Positions 18,765 to 25,976 of a stretch of DNA of 43,703 nt are shown here, piece after piece. The notes under the pieces were generated by a model, which saw nothing but the letters and a program-made list of their open reading frames with translations, ran no database searches and was not told where the DNA came from. This stretch comes from Bacteroidales bacterium (GTDB taxonomy: Bacteria; Bacteroidota; Bacteroidia; Bacteroidales; Muribaculaceae): contig SFEA01000015.1 of the NCBI GenBank assembly GCA_004557385.1, positions 1-43,703 on the forward strand, given 5' to 3'. Both the position numbers and the translations under genes were made by a program. Numbering within the stretch: the stretch's first letter is position 1; the number at the start of each line of letters is the position of its first letter.

Positions 18765-19062
18765 TGGATAATTCGCGTCCTATACAGACGCATTATTTCG
18801 GGAGGTGGACCGTTTCCCCGGGGTTACGCTTGCGCTTACCCCGGGCTAAGTACCGTCGGCTTTCGCCTCCGGGTTCACGTCCTGTACGGACGTACCTGCC
18901 TTGGTACCATTCCCATGTTGGATTCGTGGCAACCTTGTCGTCCGACGAGGACGCGAAGCCGAGCCTTGGCGAGGCACTTAGCCGTGGGTGAGCGAAGCGT
19001 AACCCACGGACCACGACCGCCACCCCGAAACTGGCGTCCGACGAGGACGCGAATTACCATCT
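18765..19062. repeat. ~300-bp fold-back (MITE/REPIN-like) element
   Basis: The region is a large imperfect inverted repeat. The left arm (about 18765-18893) and the reverse complement of the right arm (about 18939-19062) share, in the same order: TAATTCGCGTCCT...GACGC, a TTTCGGG block, GGGTTACGCTT..CGCT.ACCC, GGCTAAGT.CC, and CGTCC....GGACG. Each arm also contains its own small hairpins, e.g. CCGTGGGT/ACCCACGG at 18982-19009. The centre is near 18916. No gene is visible inside. It lies between the convergent recA and thioesterase genes, a tolerated site for non-autonomous elements. There is no transposase in the window and I cannot identify target-site duplications. Confidence 0.65.
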
Positions 19063-19097
19063 GCGCTTTCTGCGGGAGAATATCGGAGCGATGGGGG

Positions 19098-19562
19098 TTA
19101 TGCGAGGGGACGCTGCTCGAAGGCTTGCAAGGCATTGCGCCAATGCTCGGCAAGCGGCTTCGATTGCCCGGTGGCGATGTCGAAGCTCACCATCACGCAT
19201 GTGCATTGTGCCTTCACCTCGCCGGTGGCGGTGTTATACACCTGTTGGGCAAGCAAGATGCTTTTTTCGCCATTCTTTAGTGTTTGTGTGCGCACCTCCA
19301 GCGGCTCGTCGTAGTAGGTCTGCGCCATGAAGTCGCAATTGATGTTGGCAATCACAATGTCGACCGTCATCCAATCGATTTTCTCGCCGTGTACAGCTTC
19401 GAAATAACGTGTTTTTCCCAAGTCGAACAACGTGAAATACACCGAATTGTTCAAGTGTCCCAGAATGTCGATGTCGTTGAAGCGCAGTTGCACCGGAATG
19501 GAGTGACGGAATGGGGTAGTGATTTCAATGCCGTGTTTAGGCTTTTTATTGTTATCTGCCAT
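19098..19562 (-). CDS. Acyl-CoA thioesterase, 4HBT (hotdog) fold
   Basis: 154 residues, typical for a YbgC/FadM-type hotdog thioesterase. The active-site motif FNDIDILGHLNNSVYF (residues ~28-43) carries the Asp-X-Asp...Gly-His-X-Asn-Asn arrangement of the 4-hydroxybenzoyl-CoA thioesterase family. It should hydrolyse an acyl-CoA; the chain is unknown. It is the last gene of the recF / DUF721 / thioesterase run, starting 8 bp after the DUF721 stop, so it is probably cotranscribed although functionally unrelated. Confidence 0.88.
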   Translation of the reverse strand: MADNNKKPKHGIEITTPFRHSIPVQLRFNDIDILGHLNNSVYFTLFDLGKTRYFEAVHGEKIDWMTVDIVIANINCDFMAQTYYDEPLEVRTQTLKNGEKSILLAQQVYNTATGEVKAQCTCVMVSFDIATGQSKPLAEHWRNALQAFEQRPLA

Positions 19563-19570
19563 AGAATTTA

Positions 19571-19861
19571 CTATTTAAAAATTATTTCATGAATAACCTC
19601 GGCTCCAACAGCCTCGTTGATACGACGAATCAGCAACGAACGGTTCATCATCAACTCGTTGCGCAATGTGGCTGACGACATGCGCACAGTCATCACACCG
19701 CCGCTAACGCTGCGGCTGATGGTGTATCGGTTAATGCCATAACCCACCACGTCGGGCCACACATACGAAGCCTTGTGCTCGTTCATAGCGGTGGTGAGGT
19801 TTTCAGCCTTCACAAAGCTGTCGATTATTTCGCCTATCTGTTTAGCTTCGGTTCGTTTCAT
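19571..19861 (-). CDS. DUF721 (DciA-like) protein
   Basis: 96 residues. The pattern of an N-terminal helix (IGEIIDSFVKAENL), VWPDVVG, a strand-rich centre (ISGG..VMTVRMSSATLRNELMMNR) and a terminal INEAVGAEVIHEIIFK matches DUF721, the family of DciA, which in many bacteria helps load the replicative helicase. It lies 16 bp after recF, an arrangement common in Bacteroidota, supporting a role in replication or repair. Confidence 0.85.
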   Translation of the reverse strand: MKRTEAKQIGEIIDSFVKAENLTTAMNEHKASYVWPDVVGYGINRYTISRSVSGGVMTVRMSSATLRNELMMNRSLLIRRINEAVGAEVIHEIIFK

Positions 19862-19877
19862 TGGTTGTATTCATCTT

Positions 19878-20990
19878 TTAGTGTTCGGCAGCGCTTTCCT
19901 CGTCGAGGCGGCAAGAGCCATCGTTAACAACAAAAATCTTGTAGCCGTTGTTCAGTGTCTTTATGATTTCGTCGAGGTGGGTGCGGTTGGTGTCGGTGAT
20001 GAAAATCTGTCCGAAACGGTTGTCGTTAACCACCTTGATGATGCTTTCCACGCGGTTGGCATCGAGTTTGTCGAAGATGTCGTCGAGCAACAAGATGGGC
20101 AAAGCCGCATTTTGTGCCTTGATGAAATCGTATTGAGCCAGACGTAGCGCAATGGTGTAGGTTTTGCACTGACCTTGGCTGCCCACCTTACGCATCGAGT
20201 GTCCGTCGAGCAGCAGGTTGATGTCGTCGCGGTGCACGCCGTGGGTGGTGTAGCCAACAATCATGTCGCGGTCGCGGTTTCGGTTGAGCAGCTCATGCAT
20301 CGGGCAGTCGTTAAGGTGGCTGCTCAGCTGCAGCTGCACCTGCTCGGCACCACCGGCAATGGCGTTGTAGTAGCGCATGAAGATGGGCGTGAACTCGTCA
20401 ATCCAGCGCATGCGGGCGGCGTGGATTGCCGTGCCCGATTCGTTCAGCTGATGCTCAACGGTTTCAAAGAGCAGCGCGTCGCGCATGCCTTGCTTGATGA
20501 GCGAATTACGGTTTTCGAGCGCCTTGTTGTAGCGAATCAGATGCGCCAGATATTCCTGATTGCCCTGAGCAATAATCTGGTCCATGAGCCGTCGGCGCTC
20601 CTCGCCCGAGCCGCGAATCAAATCCCAGTCCATGGGCGACACCATCACCAGCGGCAGCAGCCCGATGTGCTGGCTGAAGCGCTTGTATTCCTTGCCGTCG
20701 CGCTTGAGCGTCTTGCGTTTGCCTTTCTGATAAGCCATAGCCACCTCCAGCGGCTCGCCGCAGCGGCTATAGCGCCCGCGCAGCATCATATAGTCGGCAG
20801 CGTGATTCAGCACCAGCTGGTCGCTCACGTTGCTGCAGCTCTTCACGAAGCTCAAATAATATATGGCGTCGAGCACGTTGGTCTTGCCCATGCCATTATT
20901 GCCGATAAAGCAATTGATGTTGGGCGAAAAATCGAGTTGACATTCAACAAGATTCTTGAAATTTACTATCGTGATGTTCTCCAGATTCAT
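19878..20990 (-). CDS. recF: DNA replication/repair protein RecF
   Basis: 370 residues, standard for RecF, the SMC-like ATPase that with RecO/RecR directs RecA to gapped DNA. Walker A is IGNNGMGKTNVL near residues 32-43; the signature region is VGSQGQ; Walker B is LPILLLDDIFDKLD, followed by ITDTNRTHL. The ATG at 20990 is only 7 nt below a full -7 box (TAACTTTG), so the mRNA may have almost no leader. It heads the recF / DUF721 / thioesterase operon and diverges from dnaX. Confidence 0.96.
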   Translation of the reverse strand: MNLENITIVNFKNLVECQLDFSPNINCFIGNNGMGKTNVLDAIYYLSFVKSCSNVSDQLVLNHAADYMMLRGRYSRCGEPLEVAMAYQKGKRKTLKRDGKEYKRFSQHIGLLPLVMVSPMDWDLIRGSGEERRRLMDQIIAQGNQEYLAHLIRYNKALENRNSLIKQGMRDALLFETVEHQLNESGTAIHAARMRWIDEFTPIFMRYYNAIAGGAEQVQLQLSSHLNDCPMHELLNRNRDRDMIVGYTTHGVHRDDINLLLDGHSMRKVGSQGQCKTYTIALRLAQYDFIKAQNAALPILLLDDIFDKLDANRVESIIKVVNDNRFGQIFITDTNRTHLDEIIKTLNNGYKIFVVNDGSCRLDEESAAEH

Positions 20991-20997
20991 TGCAATG

Positions 20998-21005
20998 CAA
21001 AGTTA
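20998..21005 (-). promoter_or_regulatory. recF -7 box, nearly leaderless geometry
   Basis: TAACTTTG on the minus strand, ending 7 nt before the recF ATG. If the start site is the usual 3-6 nt below the box, the 5' leader is 0-4 nt. No -33 box at proper spacing. Confidence 0.5.
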
Positions 21006-21161
21006 CAAAAAACTGAGCATAAAGCATCCACCGCGGTGTCATTATTGCAGCAAAATCGCATATAGCCGCACATCGCCGGCCACCACAGTCACCAAGCCGC
21101 ACGAGGGGTAGGGGAGTGTGAAAAATATGGGCAATAAATTCTCTAAATCAAAGAAAATACT

Positions 21162-21169
21162 TAATTTTG
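21162..21169 (+). promoter_or_regulatory. dnaX -7 box, nearly leaderless geometry
   Basis: TAATTTTG, 6 nt before the dnaX ATG at 21176, mirroring the recF arrangement on the other side of the 185-bp divergent region. The -33 element is not clear. Confidence 0.4.
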
Positions 21170-21175
21170 TGTGAA

Positions 21176-22933
21176 ATGGAAAATTATATTGTATCAGCCC
21201 GAAAATACCGTCCCTCCACGTTTCGCAGCGTGGTTGGGCAACAGGCTCTCACCCACACCCTGAAGTCGGCAATCGAGAGCGACCGTTTGGCGCACGCCTA
21301 TCTGTTCTGCGGACCGCGAGGCGTGGGCAAGACTTCGTGTGCCCGCATCTTTGCCAAGACCATCAACTGCCTGAATCCCACCGCCGAACGCGAGGCTTGC
21401 AACCAATGCGAATCGTGCGTGGCATTCAACGAGCAGCGCAGCTACAACATCGTGGAGCTCGACGCCGCATCGAACAACTCGGTTGACGACATACGCAACC
21501 TCATCGACCAGGTGCGCATTCCGCCGCAGATTGGCCGCTACCGCGTGTTCATCATCGACGAGGTGCACATGCTCTCGCAGCAGGCGTTCAACGCTTTCCT
21601 CAAGACGCTCGAGGAGCCGCCGGCGCATGCCATCTTCATCCTCGCCACCACCGAGAAGCACAAAATCATACCCACCATACTCAGCCGCTGCCAAATCTAC
21701 GACTTCTCGCGCATCACCGTGCACGACATCGTGGAGCAGCTGCAATACATCGCCTCGCAGGAAGGCATCACCGCCGAACACTCGGCGCTGAACGTGATTG
21801 CCCAAAAGGCTGACGGTGCCATGCGCGACGCCCTGTCGATATTCGACCAGGTGGCTGCCGCTTCGGAAGGCAACATCACCTATCAAAGCACCATCGCCAA
21901 CCTCAATGTGCTCGACCACGACTATTATTTCCGACTGGTGGAAGCATTCAAGAATTGCGACGTGCCCGAGGCGCTGCTCATCTACAAGGATGTGCGCGAC
22001 CATGGCTTCGACTCGAAATTTTTTATCAACGGATTGGCACAACACTTGCGCGACCTGATGGTGGCACGCGACCCAAAAACGCAATGCCTGCTGGAGATGA
22101 GCGACGAGGTGGTGAAGCAATTTGCCGAGCAAGCCGTGACGCTACACCCTAAGTGGTATTATCGCGCTATGGACCTGTGCAACACTTGCGACCTCAACTA
22201 TCCCACTGCCACCAACAAGCAATTTCTGGTTGAACTCACTCTAATTAAAATTTGCCAGATTCTCGACCCTACGCCAAATCCCGGCGGTGGGGGAGGGCAG
22301 CCCTTGCGCTCGATAGCGCAGCCACAGCAGCCGGCACCGGCTCAACAACAGCCCACAGCCACACCGGCTCAGCAAGCACCACAGCAACAGGCATCGGCGC
22401 CGCAACAATCGGCAGCGCCGCAGCCTGCGCGACCGCTGTCGCCAATGGGCTCGGCACATCAACATTACGAGCCACAGCAAGTGCATCAGCCGCGCTCGTT
22501 CAACGTGAATCAAACGGTGCGTTTCGACAAGCCCGACGAGAAAAAGAAGATGGAAAACACCACCCAGCTGCGCCGTGCCGTTTTCAATCAGGATATGCTC
22601 ACCTCGGCGTGGAACCGATTCATTATCGAAAACCCGGCGCGCCGACTCATCACCAGCATAATGTCGATGACCGTCCCTACTCTCGTGAGCGAAAACGTGT
22701 TCTCAATCAACGTCGACGAGGGGCAGAAAAACATTGTCGACCAATTCAAGCAGGACATTATTAACGCGCTGCGCAACTATCTGCAAAACGACTTTGTGGG
22801 TATGAACGTAAATGTCGTGGCTGCTGCACCAAAACAAACCTACAAAACCCAGCGCGAAATCATCGACGAAATTCGTGCTAAACATCCCGGAGTGGAAGCG
22901 CTCATACAAGATTTCAACCTCTCGCTCTACTAA
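21176..22933 (+). CDS. dnaX: DNA polymerase III subunit gamma/tau
   Basis: 585 residues from the ATG at 21176 (an upstream in-frame TTG at 21167 is unlikely, because the family begins at YIVSARKYRP). This is the clamp-loader ATPase of the replisome. It has Walker A GPRGVGKT at residues ~46-53, the zinc cysteines in CLNPTAEREACNQCESC, the DEVHML box, and sensor SRCQIYDF. The AAA domains are followed by the lid and collar (to ~365), a Gln/Ala/Pro-rich linker (~375-445), and a C-terminal tau-like domain. No programmed frameshift slippery site is obvious from reading. Confidence 0.95.
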   Translation: MENYIVSARKYRPSTFRSVVGQQALTHTLKSAIESDRLAHAYLFCGPRGVGKTSCARIFAKTINCLNPTAEREACNQCESCVAFNEQRSYNIVELDAASNNSVDDIRNLIDQVRIPPQIGRYRVFIIDEVHMLSQQAFNAFLKTLEEPPAHAIFILATTEKHKIIPTILSRCQIYDFSRITVHDIVEQLQYIASQEGITAEHSALNVIAQKADGAMRDALSIFDQVAAASEGNITYQSTIANLNVLDHDYYFRLVEAFKNCDVPEALLIYKDVRDHGFDSKFFINGLAQHLRDLMVARDPKTQCLLEMSDEVVKQFAEQAVTLHPKWYYRAMDLCNTCDLNYPTATNKQFLVELTLIKICQILDPTPNPGGGGGQPLRSIAQPQQPAPAQQQPTATPAQQAPQQQASAPQQSAAPQPARPLSPMGSAHQHYEPQQVHQPRSFNVNQTVRFDKPDEKKKMENTTQLRRAVFNQDMLTSAWNRFIIENPARRLITSIMSMTVPTLVSENVFSINVDEGQKNIVDQFKQDIINALRNYLQNDFVGMNVNVVAAAPKQTYKTQREIIDEIRAKHPGVEALIQDFNLSLY

Positions 22934-23286
22934 GCCTACTCCCACAGGCATTTTCATCACACTTTTTCATAGAAACCGCTGCCCGGCAACCACCTCTGCA
23001 AGGCAAAACTGCCGCATGAAGGGTTAAACTGCTGTGTATAAACACTTTACCACCCCAATCTTACATAAGTTAAAACAACGCCGCGCAAACACGCTGATAA
23101 TAAAGCACTTGCAAGAGTGTTAGATTTTTAGCATCTTGCGCCTTTACAAAGTATTGATTTTCAACACCTTACACTGTATGCTGTAAGATAAATATCAGTC
23201 AAAAAATTAGTCAGAGCCACCAATTCGCCCTAAATTTGCATCAAAACAACAAAAATTTGAATTCAACCTTTTTATACATAATTGTT
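22934..23286. other. Intergenic region after dnaX
   Basis: No gene seen in about 350 bp. It contains a small hairpin CTTACA / TGTAAG (23168-23173, 23182-23187) and, near the right end, a -7 box TAAATTTG (23231-23238) about 49 bp before the lipoprotein start. Base composition drops toward AT from here on, marking the start of the accessory stretch. Confidence 0.5.
23231..23238 (+). promoter_or_regulatory. -7 box of the lipoprotein gene
   Basis: TAAATTTG, a full TAnnTTTG match, 48 bp before the ATG at 23287. The -33 position has only a weak TTAG. Confidence 0.45.
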
Positions 23287-23976
23287 ATGAAAAAATATTT
23301 TTTAATTGTGCTTGTAGCTTTTGGATTGGCTGCATGCAGTCAGAAAGAACAAACAAACAAATCGGAAGATGTAATCAACTCAGCACTGATTCAGAAACTA
23401 AACGAAATCAACGACAGTGTGGCAAAATCCTACGGCGTGGATATTGCCGAATATGAAGAAACCAGTAGAATGATTAGTGAAATCGACGAGGATGATATTG
23501 ACGACATTACAAAAGATTTAGGTATGCTTATATCCAGAGTATTCACCGATGAGAATATCAACAAAGACTCCCTAATGCACGCCATGAACGGGATGAAAAT
23601 CATGAAAAAAGAAGCACTGCTTGAACGCGTTAAAAACCTTCCCGAAGGAAAAGACTCGTTGGAGTTTGTTGGAACAGAGTACGAAAAAATGCTCGATATG
23701 ACACTTCAATGCGATAGCCTGATAGACAAGGAATTAGCAAGCAATTCAAAAGAAGATAAAATCTCCGACGAGGTTGCAAATCTCTATATGGCAGCCACAC
23801 TATGCTGTGCCGAAAACGGAAGCCTTGACGATATTAAGAAGGTGTCAAACCTATATTCTGAAGCTGTAAAGAGCAGCGACGAATTGAGCCAATCCACCAA
23901 ACAGCTGCTGTTTGTAACCTTTATAATTGGCGAGCACAGCTATAAATATTGGGCAGGCAAAGAATTGAAAGATTAA
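23287..23976 (+). CDS. Hypothetical lipoprotein
   Basis: 229 residues from ATG 23287, where a clear lipoprotein signal begins: basic start MKKYF, hydrophobic core, lipobox LAAC at residue 17. The mature part is acidic and almost wholly helical by composition, with runs of Asp/Glu (SEIDEDDIDDITKDL). I do not recognise a family. It is the first of four genes (lipoprotein, membrane protein, tethered HTH protein, small lipoprotein) pointing the same way in AT-richer DNA. Function unknown; envelope location is secure. Confidence 0.7.
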   Translation: MKKYFLIVLVAFGLAACSQKEQTNKSEDVINSALIQKLNEINDSVAKSYGVDIAEYEETSRMISEIDEDDIDDITKDLGMLISRVFTDENINKDSLMHAMNGMKIMKKEALLERVKNLPEGKDSLEFVGTEYEKMLDMTLQCDSLIDKELASNSKEDKISDEVANLYMAATLCCAENGSLDDIKKVSNLYSEAVKSSDELSQSTKQLLFVTFIIGEHSYKYWAGKELKD

Positions 23977-24042
23977 CAAATTATAGTTAAGAGTTAAGAA
24001 GAATATTGAATCAAAAAAAACAATCAAAAAAAACAATTTATT

Positions 24043-24459
24043 ATGAAGAAAATATTTGAAAAACTATCAACCGAAGAAGCATTTGAAACAGTGTTGTCAG
24101 CTTCATTGTGGATTAACCTGTATTTGTTTTCTGCCGAAGCGTTCCCTTTCGCAGTCTTGTCAGGTGAATCATTCGCATTAACTCCAATGATAGTGGTGAG
24201 TTTCATACTTGAAGCCTTGTTTTTGCTATCTTCTTTCTTGCGACTGAATGCGCTGAATTGGTCATTAAAAAAGTTATTTGCACCAAACTTAAAAAGCGAT
24301 ATTGGCTGGTTTACAGCTGTTGAGGCAGTCCTATTATTTGCAACTTTGTTTATGAGTATGGAGGAAAGTGCCGTAGTTCAAAGTGCAGTGCAATACACGT
24401 CTGCAATAATGTTGGTTATTGGCTTGGTGATAAGAGCAATAGCCGGTGCTAAGGAATAA
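24043..24459 (+). CDS. Hypothetical small integral membrane protein
   Basis: 138 residues with about four hydrophobic segments (roughly 20-40, 47-66, 87-105, 113-133) linked by short loops. I recognise no family. The 66-bp gap from the lipoprotein holds AT-rich DNA with a repeated TCAAAAAAAACAA. No catalytic-looking motif. It may work with the neighbouring lipoprotein and tethered HTH protein, but this rests only on order and orientation. Confidence 0.6.
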   Translation: MKKIFEKLSTEEAFETVLSASLWINLYLFSAEAFPFAVLSGESFALTPMIVVSFILEALFLLSSFLRLNALNWSLKKLFAPNLKSDIGWFTAVEAVLLFATLFMSMEESAVVQSAVQYTSAIMLVIGLVIRAIAGAKE

Positions 24460-24564
24460 CAACCAAATAAAATAATCTTTATTTTAAAGGGGTGCCCGCC
24501 ATTATTTAGTGGTGCGCCCTTTCGCCATAAATTGCGAAAATCTATCTTATCCAACTCAATAATT

Positions 24565-25362
24565 ATGAAATTTAAATTATTTGTACTGGTCATTCTGTTT
24601 ACTGCGATTCTTAATCCATCGATTTCTAAGGCAGAAGAAACTAATGAAGAAAAGCCCCCTATTAGTTCTGTGACTATTGATACAGAAGATGAAGAAATAA
24701 AACTTCTTCTATATAAAATGATGCTCACTCAGAGAATCAATATCTTAGAAAAAGATTTGGAAATAACCAAGTTAAAGCAACGCAACAATGCAATAGTGTT
24801 TGGGCTCACGATGGTGATTGCTGCAATGCTGTTAGTGTATCTGATTGTGTATTACCGCAATATGCTCAGGCGCAAACAGCAAAGGATTGACGACTACACC
24901 AACCTTGTGATGGACCTTCAGCACACCATCAGCGACAAGGATTCGGCTGCCTCCGAAACCATCCAGACCATATTCAAGGACCATTTTGATATGCTGAACA
25001 ACTTGGGCGATTCAATCACGCTGCTTAACGACAGCGCCAAAAACCAAAAGACCGCCATACGCGAAATTAAGAACCTGATAACACAATTCGGCGAGGACAA
25101 GAAGTCGCTGAAAGATTTGGAAAACACTGTGAACCGCTGCTGCAACAATGTGATGTTGATAGTCCGTGACGAAGTGCCTAACCTAAGCGAAGAAGATTAT
25201 CGCCAGCTTTGCTATCACTTCGCCGGGTTCTCGGGCAAGGTGATAAGCATGCTCCTCGACAAGAGTTCGGCAAGCATTTATACGCGAAAATCACGCTTGA
25301 AAGAGAAGATTCAGCAGTCGGAAGCCGAGCATAAAGACATGATTTTAGAATATCTTTCGTAA
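24565..25362 (+). CDS. Membrane-tethered helix-turn-helix regulator with coiled coil
   Basis: 265 residues from ATG 24565, where a signal-like N-terminus starts (MKFKLFVLVILFTAIL..SKA). A short extracytoplasmic piece (about 23-80) precedes a membrane segment near 86-107 (IVFGLTMVIAAMLLVYLIVYY), then a basic stop (RRKQQR) and a long helical/coiled-coil region (110-190). The C-terminus (YRQLCYHFAGFSGKVISMLL, then SSASIYTRKSRLKEKI) has the spacing of the LuxR-like helix-turn-helix seen at the ends of Bacteroidota TPR/DUF6377-type regulators. Unlike those, it has no TPR sensor in the periplasm. The likely job is one-component signalling from envelope to DNA. It is preceded by the lipoprotein and membrane protein, which could be its sensors or targets. 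Confidence 0.65.
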   Translation: MKFKLFVLVILFTAILNPSISKAEETNEEKPPISSVTIDTEDEEIKLLLYKMMLTQRINILEKDLEITKLKQRNNAIVFGLTMVIAAMLLVYLIVYYRNMLRRKQQRIDDYTNLVMDLQHTISDKDSAASETIQTIFKDHFDMLNNLGDSITLLNDSAKNQKTAIREIKNLITQFGEDKKSLKDLENTVNRCCNNVMLIVRDEVPNLSEEDYRQLCYHFAGFSGKVISMLLDKSSASIYTRKSRLKEKIQQSEAEHKDMILEYLS

Positions 25363-25432
25363 ATCGCTGATTTTTAGCAAATTAATGGTATAAAAACGAG
25401 ACGCTATCAATAGCATTGAAAATCAAGCACTT

Positions 25433-25467
25433 ACGGGCTGTTAGATTATAAAAGTCTAACAGCTCGT
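25433..25467. terminator. Hairpin after the tethered regulator
   Basis: A 13-bp stem with one G-U pair: ACGGGCTGTTAGA (25433-25445) / TCTAACAGCTCGT (25455-25467), 9-nt loop. No T tract follows, so it may be a weak terminator or a processing/regulatory structure. Confidence 0.5.
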
Positions 25468-25551
25468 AATCATTTGTGTATCACTGTGTTACAAGCGTGG
25501 TTGTCAGATTATTTGAAGCTTGATTTTTAGGTTTGTCGTGTCTTTTAGGCA

Positions 25552-25559
25552 TAACTTTG
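25552..25559 (+). promoter_or_regulatory. -7 box of the small lipoprotein gene
   Basis: TAACTTTG, 34 bp before the ATG at 25594. A TTTG at 25532-25535 is present, but the 16-bp spacing is shorter than usual. Confidence 0.45.
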
Positions 25560-25593
25560 CTTCAAACAAATAACCCTAAAAAACTTCAGTATT

Positions 25594-25770
25594 ATGAGAA
25601 AAGCAATATTAATTATCGTAGCATTATTCAGCATGTCGGTATTCAGTTCATGCGACGAACCCGAGTTCACAACCAGCGATTCGGAAACTGTGATAAACAG
25701 CGACAAGAATCACACCGACAACGTCAACATCAAAGAGGAAGAAGCCAACAATTCTATGCAGGATGAATAG
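25594..25770 (+). CDS. Small lipoprotein (58 residues)
   Basis: A short gene: MRKAILIIVALFSMSVFSSC, a signal with lipobox FSSC at residue 20, then an acidic, Asn/Ser-rich tail of 38 residues ending in QDE. The residues after the cysteine (DEPE) are acidic, like the lipoprotein export signal that sends Bacteroidota lipoproteins to the cell surface. A -7 box lies 34 bp upstream. No homolog is recognised. Its orientation and closeness suggest membership in the tethered-regulator module; being so small and exposed it could be a signal, anchor or inhibitor, but that is guesswork. Confidence 0.6.
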   Translation: MRKAILIIVALFSMSVFSSCDEPEFTTSDSETVINSDKNHTDNVNIKEEEANNSMQDE

Positions 25771-25787
25771 AGCCATTAGTCGGTATC

Positions 25788-25903
25788 ACAGTCTCCAGGT
25801 AGACGGCTGACGCCGCCCACCTGGGGCTGTAGTATTGTAGGGGCGTATAACAACGCCAGACTTGCGACGAACAGCGATGATTATGGCGCAATACGCCCCT
25901 ACA
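25788..25903. repeat. Double-hairpin intergenic repeat
   Basis: Two nested structures between convergent genes. First, an imperfect stem at 25788-25830 pairing ACAGTCTCCAGGT with ACCTGGGGCTGT through G-U pairs, with GGC/GCC inside. Second, a perfect 13-bp inverted repeat TGTAGGGGCGTAT (25836-25848) / ATACGCCCCTACA (25891-25903) enclosing 42 nt. It could end transcription from both sides, but the compact inverted ends also look like a small non-autonomous element. Confidence 0.6.
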
Positions 25904-25976
25904 CATTGTCATTTGAATTCTTTATAGATAATTACGACTTTGTATAACAAAGGCTTGTTTGACATCTAATGAATTA

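Noticed and set aside
18770..19060. tRNA, rRNA or riboswitch in the GC-rich hairpin region
   Set aside because: No cloverleaf or TPsiC loop; structure is explained by inverted copies of one repeat, and the flanking genes converge so nothing lies downstream for a riboswitch.
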